64,000 bases of DNA from Fragum whitleyi (taxonomy: Eukaryota > Mollusca > Bivalvia > Cardiida > Cardiidae): positions 38,519,689-38,583,688 of the forward strand of contig OX411557.1 of assembly GCA_948146395.1 (NCBI GenBank). The letters are read 5' to 3'. The notes beneath the pieces are model-generated. The model saw only the letters and a list, made by a program, of their open reading frames with translations, was not told the origin of the DNA and searched no databases. Each line of letters starts with the position of its first letter. Position 1 is the first letter of the stretch. Shown piece by piece: positions 10,154 to 21,829 of this stretch. A program made the translations under genes and the position numbers.

Positions 10154-10569
10154 GTGTAGGTTTACAAAGGATCCTACGATCCTTACATTTGATAGATTCC
10201 TGGCGTCTTATTTGTGAGTCTCAAACCCGCGTCCTTTAAGCACTGGTCCCAGTTCATGAGGGGTGTAGGTTATATATAGGTTTATTATTTAAAAATTGGA
10301 ATTAAATCTACAATCAGAGGTATGGCAGTCCCCAATCTGTAGATAGAACTGGAAAATAAATTGCTGAATTTAAGAGGGGAAATAATTACGAAAGATGCAT
10401 ATGTTGAAACTGTGTTGCTTCCCTTATTCTTGGCCAGATATAGACTTGAAATCCTGTCCCATCTACTCTACCCTCCGAAACTGGTATATCGATAGATTAA
10501 GGCAGGCTCGCCAGCCAAGGCCAGATATGAATAACCCGTGAGCCAGTTAGATTTCAAGCTTATGCGGTT

Positions 10570-10848
10570 TGTTATACCACCCATCTACGAAGTGGAGGGG
10601 GCATAGTAGTTTCGTCATTCGTGCGTCCATCCGTCAGTAGACTGACTAATTCAAGACCTACCCGAAATGCAATTACTAGTAGTTTGTTAGTTAGCCAGCC
10701 CTCGAGTTGAAATTACAATCTCAAGGTTTTGAGTCGAGTGCTGTACCTACTGATGTAATGGGGCTGACATTATGCGCTTTGAGCAGATCCTTCTGAGTGA
10801 GGATCTGTTGAGAGTGGCGTTAAGCACCATCCATTAATAGCAAAAAGG
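10570..10848. repeat. TATACCAC-start repeat fragment and SINE-like tail
   Basis: TATACCACCCATCTACGAAG and GGAGGGGGCATAGTAG with GTGCGTCCATCCGTC resemble the start of the TATGCCCC elements. It is followed by a stretch ending TTGAGAGTGGCGTTAAGCAC, which looks like a SINE 3' tail on the plus strand that abuts the next SINE tail to tail. Confidence 0.45.
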
Positions 10849-11055
10849 TTGATTGATTGATTTAATGGAGTTTTACGCCGCTTTCAACATTTATTCAGTT
10901 ATATCGCGGCGGCAGGAGCACCTAACAATGGATTCCTTGTATTTCTCTCACTAGTACTACCATCTCATCATTTTCTAGCCCCCGGCTCCTATCCCACATA
11001 GGTCTACGATTATTAACCCATTGGTGAGAGACAAATAGTCGGAAAGCAAAAAGGA
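10849..11055 (-). mobile_element. tRNA-derived SINE, head lost
   Basis: Read in reverse: a CTCACCAATGGGTTAATAAT core, GTAGACCTATGTGGGATAG, then CACCTAACAATGG complement, CGCCGCGATATAACTG and the tail AAAGCGGCGTAAAACTCCAT plus a TCAA microsatellite. This is the commonest SINE type here (others at 27190, 29815, 39488, 43738, 48508, 49390 and 53999). The tRNA-like head is missing. Confidence 0.85.
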
Positions 11056-11329
11056 GAAAAAAATACCAATGTTGTCAGCATCATTTTCGTTACTATTTTC
11101 CAAATTTGGACAAACGACCTGTTAAGCCTATGATAACAGAGTGCACATTTTAAACTTGTAATAACGATGTTAAAATATGATCATTGAATTGGGATTAGAA
11201 ATAACCTGATGTCAGTGCCCGGGCAATGCATTAATGACTAGTCTAGTTTCAGTTACGGCTATGATATTCAAATCTCTAATTTATGGAAGAGACTACTGTC
11301 TTTTTCAATCGTAATGGAGAATAAGCATT

Positions 11330-11615
11330 ACTGGCCCTAACGGGATTTGAACCTACGCGGTTACGACAACGTCGCCTAGCAGTTCAAAGTCCGACGTCCT
11401 TAAGGTAGTGGACCATGATAGTTTTGCAACATCTCGGAAGTAATGAACTGTGTCAGTGTTAACCGAGGTTTTCTAATGATTTTCATTAGGAAACCTCGGT
11501 TAACATTGTTAAGCATATGTGGTCCCAAAAGTTGCGGAACTTTTACTGCCTTAATCACTCGGACTTGAACAGCTAGGCGACCGACGTTGCCGTGTGAAAT
11601 CCCGTTAGAGATAGT
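11330..11615. mobile_element. AAGGTAGTGG hairpin element with tRNA-like arms
   Basis: The centre is the hairpin GTTAACCGAGGTTTTCTAAT/ATTAGGAAACCTCGGTTAAC, flanked by AAGGTAGTGG at 11401 and a decayed CCTTAATC partner. Unlike the other three copies (18912, 25047, 36354), the inverted repeat continues outward. The left arm contains, in reverse, a tRNA-like GCTAGGCGACGTTGTC with GGTTCAAATCCCGTTAGGG. The right arm has the same motifs on the plus strand (GCTAGGCGACCGACGTTG, AAATCCCGTTAGAG). Confidence 0.75.
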
Positions 11616-12844
11616 CTGGTTTTGTATGTAGAAAATTATGCTCTTTAAAAGAGAGCGGATTCTGTATCCCTTTCCCTGTTTTATGCCTACAGTTAATAAC
11701 ATCGTGAAATTGACATTCATCCCAATCAAAACCGTTTCTGGATTTGTAGAAAAATGGGAGACATAAATGGGTGCGAAGTAGGCCCTCTGGCAGATGCAGG
11801 TTTCAATAAAAACCTATCTATCACCGATAACAGAAGAGAACGCTGCAAAATTACTTTTCAGCGTTTAATAATAATGTTTTCGGAGATAAATCATTTTAAT
11901 TACAATGAGTGGTTAGTGTAAACAGGGACTCTCAATATACAGTATATTTAGGCTCCGTGGTATAAAGAAAAGGATAAGTGTTTAGAAATAATCTCAACTT
12001 GAAATTCGAGCCTAGTGTTCCATGATTACGAAAACATTCATTTAAAAGACTCCGTGGAGGTATGAAAACACAAACCTTATCACAATGCTTTTAGTTTCAT
12101 ATTTCCATAAAAGCAAAAATATTGTCTTCATATCTCATGTATAGTAAAAAGAATTTAGTGCTGCCGAGCGGAAATGTTATTATTTTTACACTTTTTTTCC
12201 TGGAACATAATTTGTTCGCAAGCACAAAAATAGCCATTTTATTTTATTTCTATTATTTTATTTTTTTATTTTATTTTTCTAGAGGGGGGATGAACCATTC
12301 ACAACTTGGATATTTCCCACTCAGTTCTGCTTCCTTACGGACATGATCGATCGATATACATTATACACAAATAATTTCGCCGAATGCGTGGGTGGTAATG
12401 ATAGGGGAGGGGCTGATTTATAGATAAAGGTATATATATTAAAACAAAGATCGGGTAAGTGATAAAAATATATTACCTACTTAGTGTTATGTATGACAAA
12501 AATATCTAACGAAGTTGGGGAAATTGACAATTACCCATTTCCATAACCGTGTTAGGTATTTTTTTATACAATACACTAAGTACGTTTTATATTTATCTTT
12601 TAACCTCTATTTGCCTTGTTTCGTTGATAATGCAAGTTTTTAAATAAATCTACATTATGTCTTTGTTCTAAAAATATCCATATGATATGAAAAATATAGA
12701 GAATGTTATTATACGGATAGTTATAAGATATGACTTAATGATTTAAATAGGTTTACGGCGTTTTCACATGAAGGGTTAAGTGTAAGATGTATAGAAGGAT
12801 CTATTTACTGTAGAGTTTATCAATAATTGCCCTTAATGACGTGA
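11616..12844. other. Unassigned stretch before the tRNA gene
   Basis: It is AT-rich, with no exon or repeat I recognise. It includes a T/A-rich low-complexity patch near 12230-12285. Confidence 0.5.
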
Positions 12845-12928
12845 GTCAGGATGGCCGAGCGGTCTAAGGCGCTGCGTTCAGGTCGCAGTCTGGTTCTCCA
12901 GGCGTGGGTTCGAATCCCACTTCTGACA
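12845..12928 (+). tRNA. tRNA-Leu (anticodon CAG)
   Basis: The full cloverleaf is present: acceptor GTCAGGA pairs with TTCTGAC plus discriminator A. The D-arm has the A-box GGCCGAGCGGTCTAAGG. The anticodon stem CTGCG/CGCAG holds the loop TTCAGGT with anticodon CAG. A long variable arm TCTGGTTCTCCAGGC is typical of class II leucine tRNA, and the B-box GGTTCGAATCC is perfect. There is no intron and CCA is not encoded. A TTTTT run at 12933-12937 fits Pol III termination. It reads as a functional gene, not a SINE head, since no SINE body follows. Confidence 0.96.
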
Positions 12929-13084
12929 CATCTTTTTACCTTCTCTAAATGCAAATTTCACTAAAGAAGGATAAGATCATCCTTGAATCTAACAAATCAG
13001 TGTTACCAGACAGTAGTAACAGAAACTTTGTGAATCTTTACAGCAATAAAGGAAAACACTTATAATACAATCAATTAAGAAAGA

Positions 13085-14611
13085 AACGCCGCCGGAGGCG
13101 GTTGTATATTGGCGTCATCTACTCCATCTGTCCGTCCGTCCGGTATATTCACTTTTCTTGTGAGCACAACTAATCCTTAGTTTCTGGTTGGATTTTGATG
13201 AAACTTTCTCAGAATGTTTCTAGTCACCTGACCTTGTGCATAAAGTCACGGTTTGGTAAATTTCAGCCGCGTCATGGAAAAGGGGGCCTTCTTGTACAAA
13301 AATCTCGTGAACGCAACTCCTCCATCATTTATCGACCGATTTGGATGAAACTTTTAAAAAATGTTCCTAGTTACCTGACCTTGCGCATAAAGTAACGGTT
13401 TTTGAATTTCAGCCGCGTCATGGAAAAAGGGGCCTTCATTTAAAACAAAAAAAAAATCTTTCGAACGCAACTCCTCCCTCATTTATGGACCGATTTGGAT
13501 GAAACTTTCACAAAATGTTCATTATCACCTGACCTTGCGCACTAAGTCACTTTTTGGTGAATTTTAGCCGCGTCATGGAAAATGGAGCCAACATATAAGA
13601 ATTCTTGTGAACGCAACTTCTCCCTAATTTATAGACCGATCTGGATGAAACTTTGACAAAATGTTTCTAGTCACCTGACCTAGCGCATATTGTCACGGTT
13701 TGGTGAATTTTGGTCGCATCATTGAAAAGGGGGGGGGGCTTCATTTAAAAAAGCTTGTAAATGCAACTCTTTCCCATTTATGGGCCGATCTCAATGAAAC
13801 TTTCACAATACGTTCCTAGTCACCTGACCTTGCCTATATATTTTCGGTTTGGTGAATTTAAGCCGTGTCATAGAAAAAGGGGCCTTCATGTAAAAATCCT
13901 TGAAAACGCAATTCCTCTATTTATCGAATGATTTGGATGAAACTTTCACAAAATGTTCCTAGTATCCGGACCTTGCCTTTATAGTCGTGGTTTGGTTAAT
14001 TACAGCTGTGTCATGGAAAAAGATACCGCCTTGTAAAAATTTTTATGAACGAACTACTTCTTTATTTATGGACTTATAATAAAGAAATTTTTACGAAATG
14101 TTCATTGTTATATGATTTTGTGCATGTTGTTGCAGTTAAGTGAATTTCAGCCCGTCATGGAAAAAGGGGCCTTCTTGTCAAAATTCTTGTGAATGCATCT
14201 CCTCCTTCATGGAAAAAGTGGCCGTATTGTTAATTTTCTTAAAATACTAATTGTACATTTGAGATGAAAGTTAACAGCTCTCTTTTTAAGGATTGATCTT
14301 GTTATTATTATTATTATTATTTGCAGTCTAAAGAGGTCTTAAACCCCATTCAATCAATCAATCATAACGAACAGTTTGAACTTGACAAATTAAAAGGTAG
14401 TCTGCAAATGTTTATCAAATTTGGTTCGGTCAAAATAAGTATAGTTCCGCAAGAAAGAGTGAGGTCCGAGAAACCGTCATCTCCTATCATTTTCAATGTA
14501 AAATTGATCTTTGATCACTCACTTGAAATTGTAGGTCTATAGTGCCTACAATTATTTTCGTGAAACAGCAGCAAAGTGGCGGCGCGTATTGTGACTATAG
14601 CACTCTTGTTT
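13085..14611 (+). mobile_element. GCCGCCGGAGGCGG-start, CTCTTG-end element with about 150-bp internal repeats
   Basis: It starts with the palindromic ACGCCGCCGGAGGCGG and a GTCCGTCCGTCC run. Six or seven internal units of about 150 bp follow, each with GGATGAAACTTT, CACCTGACCTTGC and AGCCGCGTCATGGAAAA, diverging toward the right. The 3' portion carries GTAGGTCTATAGTGCCTACA and GCAGCAAAGTGGCGGCG, ending GCACTCTTGTTT. A relative is at 62162-63250. No protein is encoded, so this is a non-autonomous element, by architecture Helentron/pearl-like. Confidence 0.85.
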
Positions 14612-15525
14612 AAAAGAATGACGTGGGCAAGAAGTGAATGGTGAAATTAATTTAAAATTTAATTTTTTTACTTAACTAAGCGATTATTTTATAGAAAGGG
14701 ACTGACTGAAAGTATTTTAGACAACCAGCAAAAATTTCTTGCATCAGTATTTCATTAATTTCACTGTAAAATTTGCTTATTATACGCTATAATCTCATAT
14801 ATAAGTGTTATAGTACCCATATGATATCAAAACATTTGTCTTGGTTATTTCATATGTCATATTATGAATACGCATCATGAACATGAGATATTGCTGAATT
14901 GTCAAAACCGTGCTCATGTCCATAATATGACTTCAGGTCCCTGTTGGAGAGGCGTTTACTCCGAATTCAAAGCCTTGTTGACAAGGGCTGGTTTATACAT
15001 GTTTAGCTCATTTATGCGCCGATGAACCACAGAGCATGCATTTGGTAACGAGTCGAGCTTGACAATCGAGGCAGTCAAAAAATTGTAAACGGTGGTTGTG
15101 ATGTTTTTGTCTATGAAATTAGAAGCCAACGTTGAATTTCTACGGACTTCCAACATAAGAAGTGATATCACAAAAAATAGAAAGAAAGATAAAAGGAAAA
15201 TGTTATCAGAACTTCTTATAAACCGTTCTATAAAATTTGATTGAATGCAAATTTCGTAATTTCACAATTCCGTTCTTCTTTTAAGAGAGCTAACACCCAT
15301 TTTGATGTTTCCATATTAGATTCAATGTCACACTTTCTCTCCTCCCCATTTTCTCATCAAAAAAGACGAAATTAAATATCCGTGGGCCATGAAAAACTAT
15401 AACCTTCAATTTCTAGGTTCTTACACAACGTGTTTGGCTGACAAATTGGTTTTGTTTCTTATTTCATAAATGCCTGTAGAAATTGTTACACTCCTCGTAA
15501 CGATGACTTTTATTATTTATACGTC
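14612..15525. other. Unassigned stretch
   Basis: I see nothing recognisable. The 71-codon minus-strand frame at 14956-15171 shows no family signature. Confidence 0.45.
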
Positions 15526-15529
15526 AGAG

Positions 15530-15664
15530 TTCTGCCCTTTATTCGGGATGAGAAAACGGTGCAAACTGTTTGTAATTTATACCCCGCTTTGCACGCAAGT
15601 GCACGTGCAAAGCGGAGTATAATTTGCAAACAGTTTGCACCGCTTCCTCATCTTGAAACAGGGA
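15530..15664. mobile_element. CCTGCG-hairpin MITE
   Basis: GGTGCAAACTGTTTGTAATT and ATACCCCGCTTTGCACG pair with CGTGCAAAGCGGAGTAT and AATTTGCAAACAGTTTGCACC across CAAGTGCA. The outer arms (CTGCCC, CGGGATGAGAAAAC) have decayed. It is a near-complete member of the family concentrated at 29.4-34.2 kb. Confidence 0.85.
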
Positions 15665-15874
15665 TCGTTTAAGAAGTGGCAGAGATGTAATTTTTGTTAT
15701 TTTCCAACATTAAAACTCTTAATGTTTAAAATTCATATTCGTTGGCATCAACATGAAGTTTTTTCTGTAATGAGCTAATATAGCTTTATAGTTTAGAGTT
15801 TGGCGATAGATTTTGTTGTGTTTTCTACGGTTACTCATATGAAAGATTCCAAGGTGTGCACGAAATACATTTAA

Positions 15875-16100
15875 AAATATTGTGAAATTGACCAGGTAAA
15901 TGAATTTGGAATCATTTCGGAACGATATTGAATGAGTGGCAGAGGCGAGTTTTAGGGCAAGTCAAGGGAAATAATACAATATCGATAATTTTGTCCATCT
16001 GGGCACAATAAGCGATCATCTATTACCTCTCTTTAAAAAAGATATCAACGTATTTTTCTGTTTGGGTACTTTTACGGGTTAATCAGACGCCTAGAAACCC
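15875..16100 (+). mobile_element. CAGTTA-family MITE, truncated
   Basis: TGTGAAATTGACCAGGTAAA, GGAATCATTTCGGAACGATA and a decayed hairpin (ATTTTGTCCATCTGGGCACA) ending near ACCTCTCTTTAAAAAAGATA are the left half of the family. The right half is absent. Confidence 0.65.
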
Positions 16101-16188
16101 AAATTTGATATTAAGGTTGTTCCTGATTTGATCAATGTAAATGAAATTTTAATGGGGTTTGGACCGTCTCAGCATATTAATATAATAT

Positions 16189-17101
16189 AGTCCGTTTGAC
16201 CTCTATATGGACCAACATTTTGCCAAAAATCTCGGAAATGAAAAAATGAAACGTATTTTTTTCTTGTCATATCATATTTTCCAACTAATACCATGCCGAG
16301 TTTTGATTTTCAGAATTTTTCAATGTAAAATAATGATTTCGTCCGTCCGTCTACATGTTAACTTTCAGCCTTTCATTCCTGCCTGTGTCTGTATTAAACG
16401 GAACAGCGAAGTGTATAACTAAAAATAGTACTGATTTGCATAGGGGCCGAGTCAAAAGTGAAAGATTTTAAGTGAGTTGTTTTAGTATAAAATCGAGTAT
16501 TTATATGAAATTAAGTTTGTAGAAGATTTTTACTACCTTTGGATATCAAATCTGAATATATTTTCTCTTTGTTCAGAAACCTTTTAACCAGATAATATTG
16601 ATAATTGTTTTTATCTATTCTGAGATAAACCCCAAATTCACATGTTAAAACCAATCAAAATGCATTATTTAACGAAGTCGGTGGGAATTTCACGAGGAAA
16701 ACTTGATAAGAAGGCGAGTAATAACGGTAAAAATCTCGTGATATTTAAGTTTAAGATGGCATGACCGTCGATATGCTAATAAGCATGTCCAAATAAGGAA
16801 TAATGGACATTTCATCTGTCAATTGTCTAGCATAAAACCACGTGTTTTTACTATAAGTTTACAATTTCTAATACCTAAACAGTCTTCATCACCCCTCGTG
16901 TTTAAGAGCGGAAAATGCGAAATTATTAACATTAACTAGATAGACAAAGGCATAATTTTGAAACTATTTTAATTTCAAAAAAAAATTTTGGGGGGATGGT
17001 ATTAAGCTGAAATTAAGATTTTACCACAAACAAATCCGTCATTCAAACGTAATTCTATGCAATTTTTGAAAAGGTTGGTCCATATAGAAGTCAAACGGAC
17101 T
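16189..17101. mobile_element. 913-bp element with AGTCCGTTTGAC terminal inverted repeats
   Basis: The left end AGTCCGTTTGACCTCTATAT plus GGACCAAC is matched by the right end GTTGGTCC plus ATATAGAAGTCAAACGGACT: 28 bp with one mismatch. No clear target duplication is seen. The interior is AT-rich with a 71-codon frame of no recognisable content, so this is a non-autonomous DNA transposon. Only this copy is in the window. Confidence 0.75.
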
Positions 17102-18288
17102 TTAGTCTTTGTCCTACTTTAACATCCAATCAGAATGCTGGATTTTTAAAATTTTTGGTGGTTTACTTCCATAAACTACCCAGCTTAGGTTTATTTTGAT
17201 CATTATTTCATTTAAACGTCAAGGTTTATTTGTTATACCACGCATGCGTACATACTAAACTCTACCCCCCTCATTAATATACAAAGAGCATGTGAAAAGT
17301 AAAGGAGAAAATCGTATTTCACGTGCATATGTTGCATTCTCCACATTCTACACTGATTTTGACCTGTTTGGGGTGCCCGGCCTGACGATTTTGTTTGCAT
17401 GTGGTTTAATCCCGATTTAAACCTTGTTGCAGTTATATCGCAATATCTGGTGTACCTACCCATGGTTGGGTCGCTTATTATACATTTATGAACTTTTTTG
17501 CTTCTGTATGTAGCTTAAAACTTTTTTTCATTGTTAAATTAATAAAATATCTATGTCTTTGTGTAAACAGATTGGTATACCATAGGTAGATTTTGTGAGG
17601 TGAAATCTACTTTTAACCGTTAGATTTCCGTGCCATATTTTCGAAATAGATATAACAGGTTTAGATAAGTCATTAATAAAAGTAACAATTTATCTTTCAA
17701 AAGAAAGTTATTGATAGTCCGTAATCGCAAGGCTCACTCACTACATGTACTTTCATTATTAGAGTGAAGGGATCAGGTAAAATTCCTTTCATATGATGTT
17801 TAGATATACCCGATATACCCCTCGAGTATGGAATCGGCGCCTACGTAAGAGCTCTGTTTTGAAAATACACCTATAGAAGGCCCTTCTCTGAAAATGACCT
17901 TATTTGAGTCGGTTTTATATATGAGCGAATTTGTTGATAAAAAATTAATGGCACATTTTATCAAATTTAATATACAATCTTTTAATGACATCTGATACCG
18001 TAAATCGTTTATTCTTGCGAAAGTTCTTGTAATACAGAGTGGACACATATCGTATGTTCGTTCATCTATAGAAAGGAGGTGATTGTCATGTCAATAAAAA
18101 CAAACAATACTGCTTCTTTTATCATCGTTAATAGCTCTTTCGAAAGCCTCGGTATTTACGTGCATATTTTAACAATACCATATTTGGAAAGAGGAGGCGT
18201 TCACTTGTAATAAACTTCAACCGGCTTATTCCGTGTAAATCGTGCGAAATGCTGTCAAAAATATTAAGCGCGGGAAAAAGACTAAGTC
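17102..18288. other. Unassigned stretch
   Basis: No exon or RNA gene is recognised. Minus-strand frames at 17233-17463 and 17800-18048 (76 and 82 codons) carry no motif I know. Confidence 0.4.
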
Positions 18289-18400
18289 AGTTAAACGCTA
18301 ATAATTGAAAATTAAACGATTTAAACAGCCTCAGTCGGTCGCTACGCTCCCTCCTTTCGGCTGTTTAAATCGTTTAATTTTCAATTATTAGCGTTTAACT
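18289..18400. repeat. Perfect palindrome with 42-bp arms and 28-nt loop
   Basis: The left arm AGTTAAACGCTAATAATTGA through TTTAAACAGCC is the exact reverse complement of the right arm at 18359-18400. The loop at 18331-18358 is GC-rich (TCAGTCGGTCGCTACGCTCC). No other copy is in the window. Perfect identity means very recent insertion or ongoing conversion. Confidence 0.95.
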
Positions 18401-18911
18401 ATTACATAACAATATACCAATTTTACCCAATCGATATTTGGGGGATGGATGTACGTGTTCATGTATGTTTATATATGTGCACGTGCATTTACCCCTCTGT
18501 GCATATACACGCGCGTATATACTTGCCAATGAAATAATAATAAAAAAAAAAGTACAAAGGACCTGTAAAAATAATAATATAAGCGATTTCTTTTGAAATG
18601 GAGATGACAGTCCACGAGAGGAAAAACAACTTCAGAAACTATAATATCTATTTTTCCCTAAGACTTAAATTCTTAATTATTCGTCTGAATTGTTGTTCTT
18701 CGGATACGATACTTATTTAAAGTATTCTATACACAGAAAATAGCATAACGATGAATTATATGAACATGTCTTTCTGTTACTCTTCAAAATTGTATTGTTA
18801 AAAAACATATTGTGTTTTGTTTTATGGGCCAGAGGCCTAAATTACTTTTGTTGAATAAACTTTGACTATAACTGTATGGAGTTTCATGTTATCTTGCAAT
18901 TCATACACATT

Positions 18912-19078
18912 GGTTAAGGTAGTTGACCCGTAAATGTTCCACAACGTTTCGGAAGTCATTAACTTCAACAGTGTTAACCGAGGTTTCCTAATAATTTCAT
19001 TAGGAAACCTCGGTTAACATTGTAAAGATCATGAGTTCCGAAGTGGTGCGGAACTATTACCGGTCCACTACCTTAAGA
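18912..19078. mobile_element. AAGGTAGTGG hairpin MITE
   Basis: TTAAGGTAGTTGACCCGTAA and CCGGTCCACTACCTTAA are the ends. The middle is GTTAACCGAGGTTTCCTAAT with its complement. It is about 165 bp, a full copy, with outer TTAA at both ends that could be part of the repeat or the target. Confidence 0.9.
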
Positions 19079-19429
19079 TGTATTCCTCTCTCTCTGTTGT
19101 ATGTCAAGTTTATTTAGAAATCGCGTGAGCGATATGGGGCCTTAACATCCCCTTGTAAAATGTTTATAGTACATGTTTTTCTGAGATGTTCAATTATCGC
19201 TTGATACACCAGAATGTAATATTTGGTGAGAAATGTTGGCTCATATAAAAAGATATCGAATCGAGTTACCTCGATTTAACAAAGTATCCGCTGGTAATAA
19301 ATCATCAAATTCGTTGTCAAATTTGTTCGTCATGATTGAAAAGAAATTTGCTTCTTTAGAGATCATCGAAATTTAGATGCCATGCATACGTTCACGAAAA
19401 TAACGTTCACAAACCTTTTTTTAAAGAAA

Positions 19430-19486
19430 TTTTATCGCGCTTTGCGCGCACTCACTTTGCAAAGCGGGATGCAATTCTTAAACTTG
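19430..19486. mobile_element. CCTGCG-hairpin MITE fragment
   Basis: CGCGCTTTGCGCGCACTCAC and TTTGCAAAGCGGGATG preserve only the apex of the family. It lies just left of the next element. Confidence 0.55.
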
Positions 19487-19531
19487 TGTCCCCCAAACGT
19501 AGGGTAGGTGGTTATAACAAGTCCTATTTTA

Positions 19532-20458
19532 AGCTCATCTGAGCGTAACGTGCACAAGGGGAGCTTTTAGGATCACCCTGAGTCCGTCGTGCGTCAACAA
19601 TTTTAAAACCTTTTTCTTCTCCTGAAGCACTGGGCCGATTTCCATGAAACTTTACCACAATGTTCCTTGAGTGACCCTTTTCAAAAATTTGAACGAGATC
19701 TCCTCTGAACCACTGGGCCGACTTCAATGAAACTTTACCGGAATGCTTCTTTGGTGACCTTATTCAAAAAAATGTTCGCGAAATTTTGATTGGCCCGTAA
19801 ATATGGGCATTGCAGGGCGAGCTTATTTTGAGCCCGAAATTTTGAACGACAGCTCCTCCTACACCACCGGATTTCAATGAAACTTTACCAAATTGTTCCT
19901 TTAGTGACCTTCTGAAAAATTATTTGCGAAATTCTGATTGGCCCATAATTATGGACGTTGCATAATTTTGAGCCCGTAATCTTTAAACGACATCTCCTCC
20001 TGAATCAAGGGGGTCGACTTGAAAGAAACTTTACACAGAATATTCCTTGAGTGACCTTTTTTTTTTTAAAAAAAAAATCGCTGCCTATAAATTTGAGGGT
20101 GGCAGAGCGGGGCCTTTTTTGAGTTAGAAATTTTTGAACGACATCTCTTCCTGAACCAATGAGCCGATTTCAATGAAACTTTTCCAGAATGTTCCTTTGG
20201 TGATCCTCCCCAAAAATAGTTTGCAAAATTGTGATTGGCTTATAAATAAGGGCGTGGCAGGGTGGGGCTTATTTTGAGTTGCCTCAGAAATGAATGGGTG
20301 GGCAGGGTATATTATCACTTTAATTTCTTTGAATAAGATCTCCTCTTCAACAATTAGGCTAATGTGAGAGTAACTTTGCCAGAAAGTAACTTGGATGATA
20401 TCAACTGGACCAATAAAATTCAGGTGAGCAGCTTAGGGCCATTCTCGCCCTCTTGTTT
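19532..20458 (+). mobile_element. AGCTCATCTGAG-start, CTCTTG-end element with about 250-bp internal repeats
   Basis: It begins after a T-tract with AGCTCATCTGAGCG, then GAGTCCGTCGTGCGTCAACA. It has four internal units with GGGCCGATTTCCATGAAACT-type cores, each followed by GAACGACATCTCCTCC. It ends AGGTGAGC, the hairpin GGGCCATTCTCGCCC and TCTTGTTT. It is the same family as 41868-46289. It is non-coding. Confidence 0.85.
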
Positions 20459-20748
20459 CGTTTTTTAAACTAAAGATTCAGATGTTACTTTTTAGTGTGA
20501 CGAAACGGATTTAAATATTGCCACATTGAACAAGAATTGAGTCAGGTTACCTCGGTTTTAACAAAATATCCGCCGGCCATAAATCATTACCGACAACTAA
20601 CTTGTAATTTGTGTCGGATTTGTTCGTAATGAGTTGATAGAAAAATATCACCTCTTTGTGTGAGATCTTGAAGTTTAAAACTGAAGATTTCCGTTTTGAA
20701 ATATCCATGAATAAGGGGATAAAGTCAAAGACGAATAGGTGAGGAAGA

Positions 20749-21167
20749 CAGTGAAGAACATCGTAAAATTGACAAGATGAATGATTTTGAAATGCTTTTG
20801 GAATGAAATTGAATGAGTATTCGGAGCGAGTTTTTCGTGAAATTCTAGGGTGGTAATCTGATATCGCTAATTTTGTTCAGGATTAATTACCTCCCTTTAA
20901 TAAAACACATATACCATATTCTTTTAATATCTTCCAAAATTTCTTTAAAAACCAATCAGTCGCTTTAAAATTTTAATAGTGTCAGTGAATTCGTATTTTT
21001 ATCTTTTTGTATTTTTTTAATGTACTTGTTGATTGTACATCTTTTAACAATTTTGGATAGTTTTTGAGTGGTTTGAGTAAGTATCTGGAATGAAGGAATG
21101 GAGCGAGCGATTTAGAATGGTTTTGATCGAGATGAGCGTCAGTTTCACGATGTAACTAACTGTTAGA
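20749..21167 (+). mobile_element. CAGTTA-family MITE, full length
   Basis: CAGTGAAGAACATCGTAAAA on the left and ATGTAACTAACTG on the right are the terminal inverted repeats. The inner hairpin (GCTAATTTTGTTCAGG) is shortened by a deletion of the right arm. It has TA-rich flanks. Confidence 0.8.
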
Positions 21168-21388
21168 TAAATATGACCCGTCACGGGGAAAAGGACCTTG
21201 TTTAAACTTCGTCAAACGACTATTTGAAAAAGAATAACATTCAGCAGAGGTCAATCAAATATCGCATTTCAAAACAAATTATACAGGAAGGTAGAATGAC
21301 CATACTAGAATGTAAATAAACGAAGGGTTTCAACGATGATCAGCCTGTGCACGCCGCACAATCTGATTAGGGTCGATACTTTGGGTAC

Positions 21389-21829
21389 AGTTAACAACAT
21401 TGTGAAATTGACAAGGTGAACGATTTTGGAATGATTTAGGAATGAAAATGAATGAGTGTGTTGAGCATTATTTGAGTGAATTTAATGGGAGGTAATCCTA
21501 TGTCGCAAATTTTGTTCAGGATGAACAAAATTAGCGATATTTATTACATCCCTTCAATAAAAAGTACAAACATATTTTATACATAGCTTCCTATTTCTTC
21601 AAGAACCTATGAGAGGCTTACAATTTGAATTATGTCAGTGAAATCGCAATTTTTCTCTATCCAAATTTATTTGGAATGCTGTTGTTGATTCTATATCTTC
21701 ACTGGGTTTGAGCGTTTTCGAATGGTTTGAGTGAGTGTTTGGAATGAGTGAATGGAGCGCTGAGTGAGCGATTTAGAATGGTTTTGATTGAGGTGAATGT
21801 AAATATCACGATGTTACTAACTGTATTTT
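21389..21829 (+). mobile_element. CAGTTA-family MITE, full length with TA flanks
   Basis: It is flanked by TA: GGGTA|CAGTTAACAACATTG ... CACGATGTTACTAACTG|TATTTT. Nested inside is the second palindrome AATTTTGTTCAGGATGAACA with GGGAGGTAATCC/ATTACATCCC. It is about 440 bp. TA duplication and CAGT ends fit a Tc1/mariner-mobilised MITE. Confidence 0.88.
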
